Source of the DNA: Bacteroidota bacterium
GTDB lineage: Bacteria; Bacteroidota; Bacteroidia; NS11-12g; UBA955
Length of the DNA stretch: 64,000 nt
Direction of reading: 5' to 3'
Assembly: GCA_025354385.1 (NCBI GenBank)
Contig: JANXMZ010000059.1
Location: forward strand, 62,001 to 126,000
The notes beneath the pieces are model-generated. The model ran no database searches. It was not told the DNA's origin and worked only from the letters and a program-made list of their open reading frames with translations. A program made the position numbers and the translations under genes. Of this stretch, positions 1-7,483 are shown piece by piece; position 1 is the first letter of the stretch; each line of letters begins with the position of its first letter.

Positions 1-842
1 TGAGCCTTTGGTTTAAATATATAATTTACAAAATTTGTGCCCGATTTTTTTTCCATGTTACAGTTCAATAATACAATAGGCATTGTATAGGGATAATCTT
101 TAGTTGTAATGCTCTCTTGACTCGGATTCACAAGCAATTCAGTATTCGTTGAATCGGTATATTTGACAGATAAAATTTTTAAATTCTTTAACATTTCACT
201 GGTACTCTCAGCCTCAATATCGGATATATATGAGAATGGGATGATACCTATTGAATTTTTATCCTTGCTAATAAAATCAATTAAATCCTGTAGTCCATTT
301 TTTGAAAAGCCTTTAGACATTTCAGCGTCGTTCAAATGCAAATACGATTTAAAATAAGGTATGGCTTGGCAATTATTACTCTCGAAAACAAATTGATATT
401 TCATCAAATTCTTGCCCGTAAAATAAACACTCAAATGTTCAGGCGTCATATACTCTAACTCACATTCCTTGTTGGCAATAAATACAAATGCATCGTGGGC
501 AATAATATATTGCTTTGGATTAAAATCTTCTTTTGAGGTTAAAAATCTGGCCTCTTCGCCACTTAAATTGCGTTGCAGAACTGCACAATTCAATTCATTG
601 CTCAACAATTTTTTTATGATGCTAGATTCTTGGGCATAATGCAATTGAATGAATGGCGTATTGTATTCATTTTCGAAGGCTTTTCTTTGCTCGTTGATAA
701 GCACTGCGAGGCTAGTATCAACCCAAATCTCCAAGGTATCTTTTAAAGATATCTGAGACTCAGACTTCGTGTTTTGAACACAGGCCCCTATTTGTAAGAG
801 GCCTGTTATAATCAATATTGATAAAATAAATTTAGTCTTCAT
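1..842 (-). CDS. PstS-like substrate-binding lipoprotein (3' end cut by window edge)
   Basis: An open frame of 280 codons runs from an ATG at 840-842 to the left edge without a stop. The N-terminus is a lipoprotein signal, with a hydrophobic stretch at residues 5-18 and a lipobox ending at Cys21 (QIGAC). The body resembles the periplasmic phosphate-binding (PstS, PBP-like) fold, with segments such as DTLEIWVDTS near the start and a late KDYPYTMPIV segment, which in this family precedes the C-terminal helix. The start overlaps the upstream small membrane protein gene by 11 bases, so it is translated in the tonB operon. The family assignment comes from remembered sequence pattern. Its position after tonB suggests a role with the TonB energiser rather than an ABC phosphate importer, since no pst permease gene is visible. 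Confidence 0.75.
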   Translation of the reverse strand, partial: MKTKFILSILIITGLLQIGACVQNTKSESQISLKDTLEIWVDTSLAVLINEQRKAFENEYNTPFIQLHYAQESSIIKKLLSNELNCAVLQRNLSGEEARFLTSKEDFNPKQYIIAHDAFVFIANKECELEYMTPEHLSVYFTGKNLMKYQFVFESNNCQAIPYFKSYLHLNDAEMSKGFSKNGLQDLIDFISKDKNSIGIIPFSYISDIEAESTSEMLKNLKILSVKYTDSTNTELLVNPSQESITTKDYPYTMPIVLLNCNMEKKSGTNFVNYIFKPKA

Positions 843-1053
843 TACTCGATTCCGCTTTGAAATCCTGAACGGTGCGAACCATGCGGTAACAACCATAGAG
901 AAAAAGAAGCAATGCCAAAATTCGTTTCGTACTTATATCACCTGCTTCATTCAACATGTCTGAAAAATAAAAGACAAAAGCGAAACATATGAATAAAATA
1001 TAAATAGGAAACTTGAAAAGGTAAGCGGGATGTTGTATTAATTTCTTAAACAC
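832..1053 (-). CDS. Small two-helix membrane protein in the tonB operon
   Basis: A 73-residue protein with two predicted membrane helices (about residues 14-31 and 42-58) and a charged tail. The only in-frame start of usual type is GTG at 1051-1053. It lies 20 bases after tonB and its 3' end overlaps the PstS-like gene by 11 bases, so the three are almost certainly co-transcribed. I recognise no family. A small membrane protein at this place between tonB and a PstS-like gene is something I recall from other Bacteroidota, but its function is not known to me. Confidence 0.7.
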   Translation of the reverse strand: MFKKLIQHPAYLFKFPIYILFICFAFVFYFSDMLNEAGDISTKRILALLLFLYGCYRMVRTVQDFKAESSNED

Positions 1054-1073
1054 AATACATTCATTAACTCACT

Positions 1074-1886
1074 TTATTCTATAGTAAACTCAATAGGAAC
1101 AACGCATCGCACAGGCACAGCTGCACCATTTTGTTTGCCCGCTTTGAACCTTACTTTGCCATCTTTAGCCAAAAGTTTCACAACTCTTAGTGCCTCCGCA
1201 TCCAAAGCCTTATGTCCCGAAGTTTCTTTAAGCGCCACATCTTCCACTACACCTTCGCTATTGACAATAAAATAAACCAATGTAACGCCGGTTACTTCAT
1301 CATTATATTCTTGCGTAGGATATTGAAGATTATCTCCTAAAAATCCTTGCAGATCTCCAATAAAAGATGGCATTTGCTCTACTCTTTCATAGAATTTAGG
1401 GGCCACTGGTGCTCCTCCACCTACATCTCCACCTGGTGGTGGTGGATCATCTGTTCCTTCTCCTGCCACATCTTTAACACCAATATCTTTTTTATCCAAT
1501 TGGTCTATAGTTGGTGGAGGCGGCTCATCTACTTCTTCCTTCTTTACCGCTTCCATTTCTAAAAATCGAACCGTTGGACGCAATACGGGCTCCACTGGTG
1601 GTGGTGGCGGTGGTGGTGGCTCATCTGGTTTAATAGAGGGTGGAGGTTGCAGTACAATTGTAGTAGTATCTAATACCTCTGCTTGTTTTTCTTTGAACAA
1701 TCCTAAATTTTTGGCAATTGTAGGTGTGTACATACTGAAAATAAAAACACCCACACTAATACTCAAAGCTTTTAAAAGGTGTTTGTCGTATAACTGTCTC
1801 AATACATAAGCGCCATAGTTTTTGTTTCTTTTGTCAAAAACTATTTCGTCCATCGACTGATTGTGATAATCTAATTTAACTTCCAT
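1074..1886 (-). CDS. tonB: TonB energy transducer
   Basis: A 270-residue TonB-family protein that transmits proton-motive force from the ExbB/ExbD complex to outer-membrane TonB-dependent receptors. It has a cytoplasmic N-terminus of about 38 residues with the Bacteroidota-type pattern FDKRNKNYGAY, a single membrane helix at about 39-57, and a proline-rich periplasmic linker (residues 81-100, including a run of eight Pro). A Gly/Pro-rich second linker follows, then a C-terminal TonB domain at about 175-270 (YPTQEYN, then VYFIVNSEG, then ALRVVKLL). It follows exbD with 57 bases between and precedes a small membrane protein gene. The cytoplasmic extension before the membrane helix is longer than in E. 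coli TonB but common in this phylum. Confidence 0.93.
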   Translation of the reverse strand: MEVKLDYHNQSMDEIVFDKRNKNYGAYVLRQLYDKHLLKALSISVGVFIFSMYTPTIAKNLGLFKEKQAEVLDTTTIVLQPPPSIKPDEPPPPPPPPVEPVLRPTVRFLEMEAVKKEEVDEPPPPTIDQLDKKDIGVKDVAGEGTDDPPPPGGDVGGGAPVAPKFYERVEQMPSFIGDLQGFLGDNLQYPTQEYNDEVTGVTLVYFIVNSEGVVEDVALKETSGHKALDAEALRVVKLLAKDGKVRFKAGKQNGAAVPVRCVVPIEFTIE

Positions 1887-1943
1887 AACATTCTTTTTGT
1901 GGTTAATACAATACTTAATTTAAAGGTAAACGCTAAATCTAAA

Positions 1944-2504
1944 TTATTCTGGAACCACGGTTCCCTTTCCCCCGTTTTTAATCGCCTCTAATTCCGGACC
2001 TTGAACATCTTGCATGGCATAACGCTTAACACCTGTAATAGCCATTTCATCGAGCGCATTTACCATGTTCTTATAGTTGGCGTCATCTGTTGCTTTAATA
2101 ATGCATATCATGGTATCTTTACTACCATAATCCTTCTGAAGCTTTTTTTGTTTCCAATAAATAATGTCTCTGATCCCTTTTTCGTTGGCAAAAACGGTCT
2201 TCTTCAAATCATTTGCGGTTTGCCCTTCGTACCACCAAACAGCATTGTCTTTATCTAAAATAATATTGAGCAATAACTCTTCATTAACCTTCACAGGTTT
2301 TTCATCTGGTCGAGGTTTTTGAGGCATGTTTAACTCCATCGCATTGGGTTTATTCAATGTTGTAGTTAACATGAAAAAAGTAATTAGTAGAAATGCTAAG
2401 TCAACCATGGGTGTTAAATCCACCTTGGTAGACATTTTCTTGGAGCGGGTTTTCCCTCCGTGTTTTTTCTTCCCTCCGCCTTCCGCGGTATTTAATTCTG
2501 CCAT
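1944..2504 (-). CDS. exbD: ExbD/TolR family protein, second copy
   Basis: A 186-residue biopolymer transport protein ExbD. It has a basic Gly/Lys-rich N-terminus (residues 9-28), then the single membrane helix at about 32-50 with the family motif VDLTPMVDLAFLLITFFML, whose Asp35 corresponds to the essential proton-carrying Asp of ExbD/TolR. The periplasmic domain follows to about residue 170. It lies 12 bases after the first exbD and 57 bases before tonB, forming an ExbB-ExbD-ExbD-TonB set. Two different ExbD proteins in one operon is usual for Bacteroidota and suggests a heterodimer in the motor. Confidence 0.93.
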   Translation of the reverse strand: MAELNTAEGGGKKKHGGKTRSKKMSTKVDLTPMVDLAFLLITFFMLTTTLNKPNAMELNMPQKPRPDEKPVKVNEELLLNIILDKDNAVWWYEGQTANDLKKTVFANEKGIRDIIYWKQKKLQKDYGSKDTMICIIKATDDANYKNMVNALDEMAITGVKRYAMQDVQGPELEAIKNGGKGTVVPE

Positions 2505-2516
2505 TTTAAATCTTAC

Positions 2517-3152
2517 TTAATTTGTTGATTCTGCTGGTTCAGTTGAATTATTCGATGAGCTTCCAGACAAGGTAGTTATTAAATTGAACTTATGTATATC
2601 CGCCTTCTCGGTCAATGCATAAATCACTTTTTTTATAGCCTTGATGTTGCTCGCTTTGTCGCCTTTTACTGCTACTTTCATTTTTTGGTCTACATACCTT
2701 GTATTGTATATCCATTCGCCCAACTCACATTGTGCGGAGTCCATTGGAATACCTTTTTGTTTGTAAGCCTTAAATTGTTCCGGATTCAATGATAAAACCT
2801 GTGGCATTTCTGCTATAGAAAATCCAAACATATCCAAACCTTCAAAAGCTTTCTTTTGATCGGGCGTTAGGGATTTCAATTGCGGGTGCACTACAGTCAT
2901 TCTCTCTAACAAGGCCGCTCTATCTTCTCTTTTGGTTAGACTAAAAAAAGCAGTACCTTCTTTTGAAACTGAAATGGTCATTACACCTTCCAATTTAATT
3001 TGAGAACGAGAATTTGGTATATCAATTGGCACAGCTTCTGCTGGGCGGAACTTTGAGGTGAGCATGAAAAAGGTAAGTAATAGAAATGATACATCGCACA
3101 TGGCGGTCATATCTATTGACGTGCTTTTCCTTGGTAATTTAACTTTTGGCAT
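2517..3152 (-). CDS. exbD: ExbD/TolR family protein, first copy
   Basis: A 211-residue ExbD paralogue. The N-terminal DMTAMCDVSFLLLTFFML segment is the membrane helix with Asp20 as the conserved proton-path residue. The periplasmic part is longer than the usual roughly 140-residue ExbD: an insertion of about 50 residues (roughly 75-130, containing HPQLKSLTPDQKKAF) splits the folded domain, and there is a Ser/Asn-rich tail at about 193-211. It follows exbB by 28 bases and precedes the second exbD by 12 bases. It should form part of the ExbB/ExbD stator in the inner membrane. Confidence 0.92.
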   Translation of the reverse strand: MPKVKLPRKSTSIDMTAMCDVSFLLLTFFMLTSKFRPAEAVPIDIPNSRSQIKLEGVMTISVSKEGTAFFSLTKREDRAALLERMTVVHPQLKSLTPDQKKAFEGLDMFGFSIAEMPQVLSLNPEQFKAYKQKGIPMDSAQCELGEWIYNTRYVDQKMKVAVKGDKASNIKAIKKVIYALTEKADIHKFNLITTLSGSSSNNSTEPAESTN

Positions 3153-3180
3153 AGCTATATTTAATTTTGCCTAAGGTTAA

Positions 3181-3975
3181 TTATTTATTTTTTGAAGCAA
3201 AAGTCTGAGAAATACTGAAACCTATTTCATCAATACCATAGGTTAATTTATCAATCATACCAGTAAATAAATTATAGAAAATAATTGCTAATGCTGATGT
3301 TCCAATACCAATAGCGGTGTTAATCAAAGCTTCGGAAATACCTGATGACAATGCACCTGGATCTGGAGTACCAGAAGCAGCCAAGGCAGCAAACGCTCTA
3401 ATCATACCCAATACTGTACCTAATAATCCTAATAAAGTTGCCACAGAAGCAATAGTTGCTAATATGTTAAGGTTTTTTTCTAGCATTGGTAATTCTAATG
3501 ATACCGCTTCTTCCATTTCTTTTGAAATAGCCAACACTTTTTGGTCCTTTACCAATTCAGTATTTTTATCCATTTCAGAATATTTTTGTAAGCCGGCTCT
3601 CACCACATTAGCAACAGAACCTTTTTGCTTATCGCAATCAGCAATAGCAGCAGATACATTGCCATTTGACAAATTAGATTTTACATTTTGCAAAAAAGAT
3701 TCTAAAGAACCTCTGCCTTTGGCAGATGCAATCGTGAACAAACGTTCGATTACAATGGTAAAAACGGTTAAGAACAATGTCATCAACAATGGCACAATGA
3801 AACCACCTTCGTGGATTGTACCGAAATAATTTCCTGCTTTAGGGCTGTGATCCGCATTGAAATTATTGGGTGCCCCAAAAATGAAAACGAAAACTAAAAT
3901 AGAGACTACAAATGCTACAGGGATTGTAAGAATTCCAATCCAATTGGTTGATTTTTTAACTTGTGCTTGACTCAT
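3181..3975 (-). CDS. exbB: MotA/TolQ/ExbB proton channel protein
   Basis: A 264-residue ExbB-like inner-membrane channel subunit. An extra N-terminal helix (about 13-33) precedes the family helices at about 58-78, 168-195 and 213-240. The third contains LLGLLGTVLGMIRAF and the last contains INTAIGIGTSALAI, which together are the MotA_ExbB signature. It is the first gene of the exbB-exbD-exbD-tonB operon. A near-match to the -7 promoter element (7 of 8, TTACTTTG on the minus strand) lies at 4011-4018, about 35 bases before the start. Confidence 0.94.
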   Translation of the reverse strand: MSQAQVKKSTNWIGILTIPVAFVVSILVFVFIFGAPNNFNADHSPKAGNYFGTIHEGGFIVPLLMTLFLTVFTIVIERLFTIASAKGRGSLESFLQNVKSNLSNGNVSAAIADCDKQKGSVANVVRAGLQKYSEMDKNTELVKDQKVLAISKEMEEAVSLELPMLEKNLNILATIASVATLLGLLGTVLGMIRAFAALAASGTPDPGALSSGISEALINTAIGIGTSALAIIFYNLFTGMIDKLTYGIDEIGFSISQTFASKNK

Positions 3976-4368
3976 TTGATTAAAAATTAATTATAAAATA
4001 TTTTGGATTGCAAAGTAAACCCTATTTTATCAATAAAAAATAAAAAATTTCTTTAAATCAGTGTTAAATAATTGTAAACTCATTTTAACACTGATAACCT
4101 ATTTCCATTCATTACTTTTTAAAACTTCAAGATTCAATTCTGCAATCTGAAATTTGAACGTGAATATTTTATTAAAGTTACACAATCTTCAAAATATGAC
4201 ACAATCATGGCAATCACCATCCATAGATAAAGCTTAACCTAAAATGTCTCCAATAAAATACACGCTTTAAAGCATTGCTAATACGCTGATAATGAGGTAA
4301 AGTTCATAAAGTCTTTATAACTATTACACATTCATTTCAGAATTTAATCAAGCTTATGGTATTCTCTA
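3976..4368. other. Gene-free stretch upstream of exbB
   Basis: No open frame with coding character is visible here on either strand. It holds the presumed exbB promoter region (near-match -7 at 4011-4018, minus strand) and is otherwise AT-rich with no repeat that I could find. Confidence 0.5.
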
Positions 4369-4453
4369 TATTTTTGTAATGAAACTAACTCTATGGTAAA
4401 TATTAGTTAGGCCGAATCCCTCATCCACAGTGGTGAGGGTTTGGTTTTTTACA
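4369..4453 (+). ncRNA. Candidate short RNA: promoter plus terminator with no gene between
   Basis: An exact -7 element (TATTTTTG, 4369-4376) is followed about 40 bases later by a good intrinsic terminator: CCCTCA at 4418-4423 pairs with TGAGGG at 4434-4439, followed by a T-rich run at 4440-4450. Between them AACTAA (about 4383-4388) can pair with TTAGTT (4403-4408), giving a first hairpin. No plus-strand gene lies upstream, so the terminator has nothing else to end. The product would be an RNA of about 65-70 nucleotides, or an early-terminated leader for the gene starting at 4687. I recognise no known RNA family. Confidence 0.4.
4418..4450 (+). terminator. Intrinsic terminator with no upstream plus-strand gene
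   Basis: Six-base stem CCCTCA/TGAGGG (4418-4423 and 4434-4439) with a 10-base loop, followed by a T-rich run broken by two G. There is no T-run on the other side, so it works only on the plus strand. Confidence 0.65.
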
Positions 4454-4487
4454 CGCCTATCGGATTGCGTTTTGAAAGCTTTTAATA

Positions 4488-4524
4488 GTAAAGTTTAATT
4501 TGTATCACTCAAATTAAATTTTAC
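4488..4524. repeat. 15-base inverted repeat in the gene-free stretch
   Basis: Positions 4488-4502 and 4510-4524 are complementary over 15 positions (14 Watson-Crick pairs and one G-T) around a 7-base loop; the central arms are TTTAATTTG and CAAATTAAA. It could be a protein-binding palindrome or an RNA hairpin. It has no T-run typical of a terminator. Confidence 0.7.
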
Positions 4525-4587
4525 CTTCGGTTAGGCTAAGTGGTTTGGTTCGCTAAAGAAAAATGCTATCGAAAACATATTTAGATA

Positions 4588-4648
4588 AGGATAAATGGTT
4601 TCTGCACCTTGATGCTTCTTTAGTGCAAATGTATTATTGATTTATCCT
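4588..4648 (+). promoter_or_regulatory. Nested stem structure upstream of the outer-membrane protein gene
   Basis: Outer arms AGGATAAAT (4588-4596) and ATTTATCCT (4640-4648) are perfectly complementary over 9 bases and enclose inner arms TGCAC (4603-4607) and GTGCA (4623-4627). Together they would fold as two stacked helices just before the gene starting at 4687. It resembles a structured leader, but I recognise no riboswitch class. Confidence 0.4.
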
Positions 4649-4686
4649 GATTAATGTTTCAATTTTGCTATAATTATAATTCGCTT

Positions 4687-5385
4687 ATGAGATCAATACT
4701 AATTTTCGCCCTGCTATTTAACTCACTTATGAGTTTTGCTCAGGAAAAAATTTCTACCCTCAACTTTCTTCAGGCTGGCGCTGTGCCTAAGACCATTACA
4801 GAAAGAGGTAAAAATATTAATACCACTGGACTTACTTTTAACTATTCTCATTTCGAAGAAACTAAGTTCTTTAGAATGGATGCCACGTGGCTAGCGCGCT
4901 ATCTGTTAAATGGCACTAAGGATACAGCCAATTTTAACGATACTGTGAAAGTTGCAGGTATGGACCTTCCCATTTTCACTGCTACTTATGGACGCAACTT
5001 GATAAAAGGAGATAAATTTAGTTTGGGATTAGGGGTTAACCTAGATTCGAGAACTTTCTTTAGCGCTCCTAGTACCAAAGCACAAAAAATATTGGATGCC
5101 TTTAATGTGGGCGTGGTGGTTGGTCTGAAAATACAACTCAGCAGTTGGATTACCTATTCTGGTTTTATTGGCTACGATATTATGTTTACCGATGCAAACG
5201 GAAGCAAAGGTGCCAATGGTAAACAATACTATGCACAGAATAATATTTCTTTTTTATTAAAAGGAAAATTTGGCGTTAATATTCAACCAGACTTTACTTT
5301 TAAAAAGTTTGATATCAATGGCATTCATGGTGCGCAAATTTTTAATAAAAATTTTAAAGTTGGATTGGCTTATGCCATTCCCTAA
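4687..5385 (+). CDS. Predicted outer-membrane beta-barrel protein
   Basis: A secreted protein of 232 residues when started at the ATG at 4687, which opens directly into a signal peptide (MRSILIFALLF, cleavage after SFAQ). An in-frame ATG 33 bases upstream would put 11 extra residues before the signal and looks wrong. The mature part alternates hydrophobic and polar residues in short strands (FTATYGRNLI, FSLGLGVNLD, GVVVGLKIQL) and ends in GLAYAIP, as expected for a small barrel of the outer membrane. No specific family is recognised. Its 3' end is 2 bases from the convergent secG. A near -7 element (CAATTTTG, 4660-4667) lies 19 bases before the start. Confidence 0.75.
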   Translation: MRSILIFALLFNSLMSFAQEKISTLNFLQAGAVPKTITERGKNINTTGLTFNYSHFEETKFFRMDATWLARYLLNGTKDTANFNDTVKVAGMDLPIFTATYGRNLIKGDKFSLGLGVNLDSRTFFSAPSTKAQKILDAFNVGVVVGLKIQLSSWITYSGFIGYDIMFTDANGSKGANGKQYYAQNNISFLLKGKFGVNIQPDFTFKKFDINGIHGAQIFNKNFKVGLAYAIP

Positions 5386-5387
5386 GA

Positions 5388-5816
5388 TTACTTAGTTGGA
5401 GGTGCTGGTGTACCAGGAGCAGGATTTGCAGGACCACTTGGAGCGCCTTGAGGGCCACCCATTGGTTGCTCTGGAGCTGAAGGAGCAGTGGTTGAAGAAC
5501 CAGGTTTTGGTTTAGCATTAATCGCATCATTTACCGTTGGATCCGAAGCGGGCTGAGCAGTGGTGGTGGTCTCAGAATTTTTCCCCACTTTTTTACCCCC
5601 ATTGTAAGAGCTGGCAACTAAAGAAACTATTAATATTACTGTTACAAAAATCCAAGTAAGCTTTTCAACACCTTCTGTGGTTTGTTTTGCGCCAAACAAT
5701 TGATTGCCTGCAGAAAAATTAGAGGCCAAACCTCCACCTTTAGGGTTTTGAATTAAAACAATTAATATGGTTAAAGCCGCAGCTATAATGCCGATGATGA
5801 GTATAATGGTAAGCAT
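5388..5816 (-). CDS. secG: Preprotein translocase subunit SecG
   Basis: A 142-residue SecG, the small helper of the SecYEG inner-membrane channel. The first helix (residues 2-21) is followed by the family signature LIQNPKGGGLAS and a second helix at about 54-72. The loop FSAGNQLFGAKQTTEGVEKLTW matches Bacteroidota SecG. A low-complexity tail from about 75 to 142, rich in Pro, Ala and Gly, extends the protein well beyond the bacterial core length and is common in this phylum. It is the last gene of the sigma-54 activator, lptE, TPR protein, secG unit, 3 bases after its neighbour. Confidence 0.95.
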   Translation of the reverse strand: MLTIILIIGIIAAALTILIVLIQNPKGGGLASNFSAGNQLFGAKQTTEGVEKLTWIFVTVILIVSLVASSYNGGKKVGKNSETTTTAQPASDPTVNDAINAKPKPGSSTTAPSAPEQPMGGPQGAPSGPANPAPGTPAPPTK

Positions 5817-5819
5817 AAT

Positions 5820-6971
5820 TTATCTTTTTTCCTTTTTAATTTTTTCGATAAGGGATGCAAAATACGTTTGTTTTAGTGGATTTTGCAAACTTAATTTTTG
5901 ATAGGCCTTTATTGCCAAATCAATATTACCCTGTTCATAATAAATATTAGCAAGCGTTTCCGACACAAAGTCAAATTCAACATTCTCGCTTCTTTTGGCC
6001 ATGTTCTCTGCACTGTAAAACTCCTTCTTTGGTCTGCTAATACTCGGATTCGCTTTAATAAACTGCTCTATGATACTCAATGTTTTATCTGTATCCGCTA
6101 GATTTTCCTCCTTCGCTTCTTCGGAAGGATTGTCATCATCCATTTGTTCAGTAACAACTTCATGTTCTGGATGACTTAGCCAATTAAAAAAATCTTTTTC
6201 TTTATCGTTATGAATCAATGTTCCTTTCTTATTCAACTCCTTTTCCTCTCCTAAAAAAGTTTCAACATTGTAAACAGGATTTTTTCTGAGTGCCATATCA
6301 GGATGAATCGGTGCTTCCTGTTTGAGGGTTTCTTCTTCTTCTTCTTCTTCTGGGACTGATTCTACTTCACTAGCTGTCATTGTAGGATTGGCATCAATTT
6401 CCTCATCCTCATTAACTTCGTCTGCCTCTGCAACTATTTCTTGTATTTCTTGAATATGCAAATCCTCATCAACATCGGATACCTCGGTTATATTCTCTAA
6501 CAGAGGTTCAACAATTTCTGCCATATCAATGGGTTCTTTTGATGTTTCCATGATATCATTTTCGCTCAGAAAAGCACTTAAATCATTTTGCAATCTTTCT
6601 GTTTCCTTAGACTCCTGCAAAAATTCCTCAGATTCGGTTATTTCTGCTATTTCAGACAATGTCTCTTCACCAATTACCTCCTCATGTTTAATTCCCGAAT
6701 TAATTTCTAATTCCGGAATGCTATTCTCTGTAATAGCAGCATCTCCATGAATATAATGGTAAAGCCATTCTCTGTCAGAAACCCTCATAGCTGCTTGATT
6801 CAGGGCGTTTTCAAAAAGATAATGTTCCTTTTCAAAATATATTTTTGCCATTACCGCATGTGGGAAGGAGTAGAAAGGGTAATTGCCTATTAATTGCTTT
6901 AATTCATCAATTTCGCTGGCACTAACCTGCGAAGTGTGACTGGCCATATGTTGCAATGTTATCTTATTCAT
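5820..6971 (-). CDS. Acidic protein with C-terminal TPR, between lptE and secG
   Basis: A protein of 383 residues from the ATG at 6969-6971, which shares one base with the lptE stop (TAATG). The N-terminal part (about 1-80) is folded-looking (LKQLIGNYPFYSFPHAVMAKIYFE). The middle (about 85-290) is a low-complexity acidic linker with many Glu and a run of seven Glu. The C-terminal part (about 325-383) forms a TPR-like helix pair (LANIYYEQGNIDLAIKAYQKL). I recall this gene between LptE and SecG in other Bacteroidota, but its function is unknown. The N-terminal repeat-like helices suggest a scaffold protein in the cytoplasm, as no signal peptide is seen. Confidence 0.75.
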   Translation of the reverse strand: MNKITLQHMASHTSQVSASEIDELKQLIGNYPFYSFPHAVMAKIYFEKEHYLFENALNQAAMRVSDREWLYHYIHGDAAITENSIPELEINSGIKHEEVIGEETLSEIAEITESEEFLQESKETERLQNDLSAFLSENDIMETSKEPIDMAEIVEPLLENITEVSDVDEDLHIQEIQEIVAEADEVNEDEEIDANPTMTASEVESVPEEEEEEETLKQEAPIHPDMALRKNPVYNVETFLGEEKELNKKGTLIHNDKEKDFFNWLSHPEHEVVTEQMDDDNPSEEAKEENLADTDKTLSIIEQFIKANPSISRPKKEFYSAENMAKRSENVEFDFVSETLANIYYEQGNIDLAIKAYQKLSLQNPLKQTYFASLIEKIKKEKR

Positions 6972-7483
6972 TACCACTTTAAGGCTACTTTATTGAACAC
7001 TTCTTGAATTATTTGTTTGCTCAAATCTTCGCTCAAAGTGTTCTCCACACTTTGAAAATTATCTTTGGCATCGAATTGCGAAAATTTGGTGATCTCTTCT
7101 GTAAAATTTAAATCCTTGTGCGAAGGACATTCAAAAATAATTTTAACAGCCATGGTAAATTTATTTTTAGCAGTACCAGTGGCACTTGTCACTGCAGCAG
7201 GTTCAATTCTATAATTGGTAATCTCACCTGATATTCTAAAATCTCCGTTGTTATTAATCAAGGTTAATGAAGTTTCTTTTAAAAACTTATCCTTCAATTG
7301 CTCGGTAAATTTCTGACTCAAAACAGGGTTGATGAGTGCTGCTTTGTTAGGGAAAAATTGCACGCTGATACTTTTCACATCTGGAGGTATATTGATACCT
7401 GAGAGGCTGTATCCGCAAGATTTACAACCGGCAAGTGTTACCAATACAATAATGGCGGCGAAATACTTTGTGATTATTCTCAT
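6971..7483 (-). CDS. lptE: LptE-like LPS assembly lipoprotein
   Basis: A 170-residue lipoprotein with a signal peptide ending in the lipobox LAGC (Cys20), followed by CGYSLSGINIPPDVKSISVQFF, the usual start of the Bacteroidota LptE family. The rest matches that family's pattern (LSQKFTEQLKDKFL, then DFRISGEITNY). LptE plugs the LptD barrel that places lipopolysaccharide in the outer leaflet; lptD is not in this window. Its ATG overlaps the stop of the sigma-54 activator gene (ATGA, 7480-7483), which indicates translational coupling. Confidence 0.88.
   Translation of the reverse strand: MRIITKYFAAIIVLVTLAGCKSCGYSLSGINIPPDVKSISVQFFPNKAALINPVLSQKFTEQLKDKFLKETSLTLINNNGDFRISGEITNYRIEPAAVTSATGTAKNKFTMAVKIIFECPSHKDLNFTEEITKFSQFDAKDNFQSVENTLSEDLSKQIIQEVFNKVALKW

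Noticed and set aside
4379..4399. A six-codon open frame with a Trp codon before the stop, placed before a terminator, like an attenuator leader peptide.
   Set aside because: Its ATG lies 3 bases after the -7 element, so it would be at or before the transcription start, and the downstream gene is a barrel protein with no link to tryptophan.
6329..6351. TTC trinucleotide run in the acidic protein gene as a possible phase-variable tract.
   Set aside because: The unit is three bases and codes for a Glu run, so slippage would not shift the frame.
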